In this document: positions 4,943 through 5,660 of the stretch, one piece after another
Layout: every line of letters begins with the position of its first letter
How positions within the stretch are numbered: position 1 is the stretch's first letter
Source: Chloroflexota bacterium
GTDB taxonomy: Bacteria > Chloroflexota > Limnocylindria > Limnocylindrales > CSP1-4
Length of the DNA: 5,660 nucleotides
Direction of reading: 5' to 3'
NCBI GenBank assembly: GCA_021789355.1
Contig: JAJYJR010000319.1
Location: 1 to 5,660 of the forward strand
Program-made: the position numbers and the translations under genes
The notes under the pieces: model-generated
Seen by the model: only the letters and a program-made list of their open reading frames with translations
Told to the model about the DNA's origin: nothing
Database searches by the model: none

Positions 4943-5660
4943 CACAGGCTCGCCGGCCATGACCGCGAGATAGGCCGCCGGAGCATCCGCGTCGCTCTCG
5001 ACGAACCGGAAGGCGCTGGTGGCGACGTACGGGCGCTCCATGTCGCATGACATCCAACGGCGGCCCAGGCGCTCAGCCACGTCTCCCGTCGTGTTCGACC
5101 CCGCGAAGAAGTCGATTACGAGATCATTCGGGTCGGTCAGCAGCTTGATGAAGAACTCGGGAAGGCCGGCCGGGAAGCGAGCTGGGTGAGGCGTGGCGCC
5201 TGTCGCCTTGCAGCGCCGCAGGTAGTCGCTGTTGCTCTCCGTGTGCGGGATCGTGAGCAGGTGGGACGGCAGGCTCCCGCCGTTGTCGCGGAACGTGTTG
5301 TCCACGTAGTGCTGGCTCGGGCGTTCCTTCGGCGTGAAGTAGGCCGCGGGGTCCTTCAGGAGCTTCTTCATGCGCTCGCTGTAAGGCTGCAGGACCTTCG
5401 TCGTGTCTGCCTTGGGCCACTCGGTCTTGGAGAGCCACCAGACGGTGTTGAGCGGGTCCTTCAGGCGCAGTTTGCGCTTGTTCACCCACTCGATCGGCGT
5501 GGGGAGCTTGCCGGGGTTGTTCCAATAGGTCTCTTGGGCGAGGAAGTAGCCGAGTTCTTCAACCGCCCGGATCAGGAACTTCCACTGCACCAGCGTCCGC
5601 GTGGGCGTCCCGCGACGATAGGCCCCGCCGAGGTCGATCACGAACCACCCGTCGTCGCGC
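4904..5660 (-). CDS. PvuII-like N4-cytosine DNA methyltransferase, N-terminus off the right edge
   Basis: The gene runs leftward and is open to the edge, with 251 residues visible. It matches M.PvuII (336 aa) from about its residue 87 to the end: VIDLGGAY, the segment KLPTPIEWVNKRKLRLKD, NTVWWLSKTEWPK, HPARFP (5171-5188) and the AdoMet-binding FAGSNTTG (5084-5107), then ASAFRF. Motif I near the C-terminus means the order is catalytic motif, target recognition, AdoMet site, i.e. the beta class. The catalytic SPPY/F motif should lie in the roughly 90 residues beyond the window. The enzyme should methylate N4 of the inner cytosine of CAGCTG and protect the host from the adjacent endonuclease. 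The GTG at 5641 is internal: upstream codons still align (DDGWF before VIDLGG). The convergent 3' end overlaps the endonuclease by 39 nt. No frameshift or stop is seen, so the system looks active. Confidence 0.93.
   Translation of the reverse strand, partial: RDDGWFVIDLGGAYRRGTPTRTLVQWKFLIRAVEELGYFLAQETYWNNPGKLPTPIEWVNKRKLRLKDPLNTVWWLSKTEWPKADTTKVLQPYSERMKKLLKDPAAYFTPKERPSQHYVDNTFRDNGGSLPSHLLTIPHTESNSDYLRRCKATGATPHPARFPAGLPEFFIKLLTDPNDLVIDFFAGSNTTGDVAERLGRRWMSCDMERPYVATSAFRFVESDADAPAAYLAVMAGEPVLFAPRQLRLAVG

Noticed and set aside
1..5660. Absence of CAGCTG sites as avoidance of the PvuII-like enzyme
   Set aside because: I found no CAGCTG by eye, but only about two would be expected in a window of this size and base composition, so zero is not informative.

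Overview
The window is high-GC bacterial DNA (C or G at most third codon positions). GTG starts and two genes that look leaderless (a -10 box about 7 nt before the start codon, with no Shine-Dalgarno) fit an actinobacterial or Chloroflexota-like organism. No marker gene fixes the taxon, so this is inference.

Left part (1-2670), ordinary chromosomal genes. A conserved uncharacterised gene runs leftward off the edge (minus strand, <1-519). A leftward two-gene unit follows: a 67-aa XRE/Cro-type repressor (1030-1233) and a four-helix DUF2178-like membrane protein (663-1040), overlapping by 11 nt. Their promoter lies among CTTGACA-type inverted repeats. Diverging to the right is a 428-aa lipoprotein with a WD40 beta-propeller (1384-2670); its leader holds two hairpins.

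Middle (2671-3434), no intact gene. This is an integration scar, in order: the decayed C-terminus of a tyrosine integrase whose nucleophile Tyr is now Gln (2926-3072), a 9-bp direct repeat, an 11-bp-stem hairpin, the 3' two-thirds of tRNA-Thr(CGT) on the minus strand (3172-3221, 5' part absent), and a G-quadruplex motif (3258-3291).

Right part (3435-5660), accessory genes probably brought in at that tRNA. A nucleotidyltransferase-fold (AbiEii/DUF6036-like) gene is split by an apparent 1-nt frameshift near 3687. Next is a PvuII-type restriction system. The endonuclease (4370-4942) has the PvuII catalytic D...E-x-K set and the INNPKIP segment. The cognate N4-cytosine methyltransferase (minus strand, 4904->5660) lacks only its N-terminus, which is off the window. 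The two genes converge and their 3' ends overlap by 39 nt. No C (controller) gene is visible upstream of the endonuclease, unlike classical PvuII.

Overall: a chromosomal region, then an old integrase end and tRNA 3' fragment, then a defence-type cargo. The order integrase remnant - tRNA 3' fragment - cargo fits two elements stacked at one tRNA-Thr gene, with the intact tRNA expected to the right of the window.
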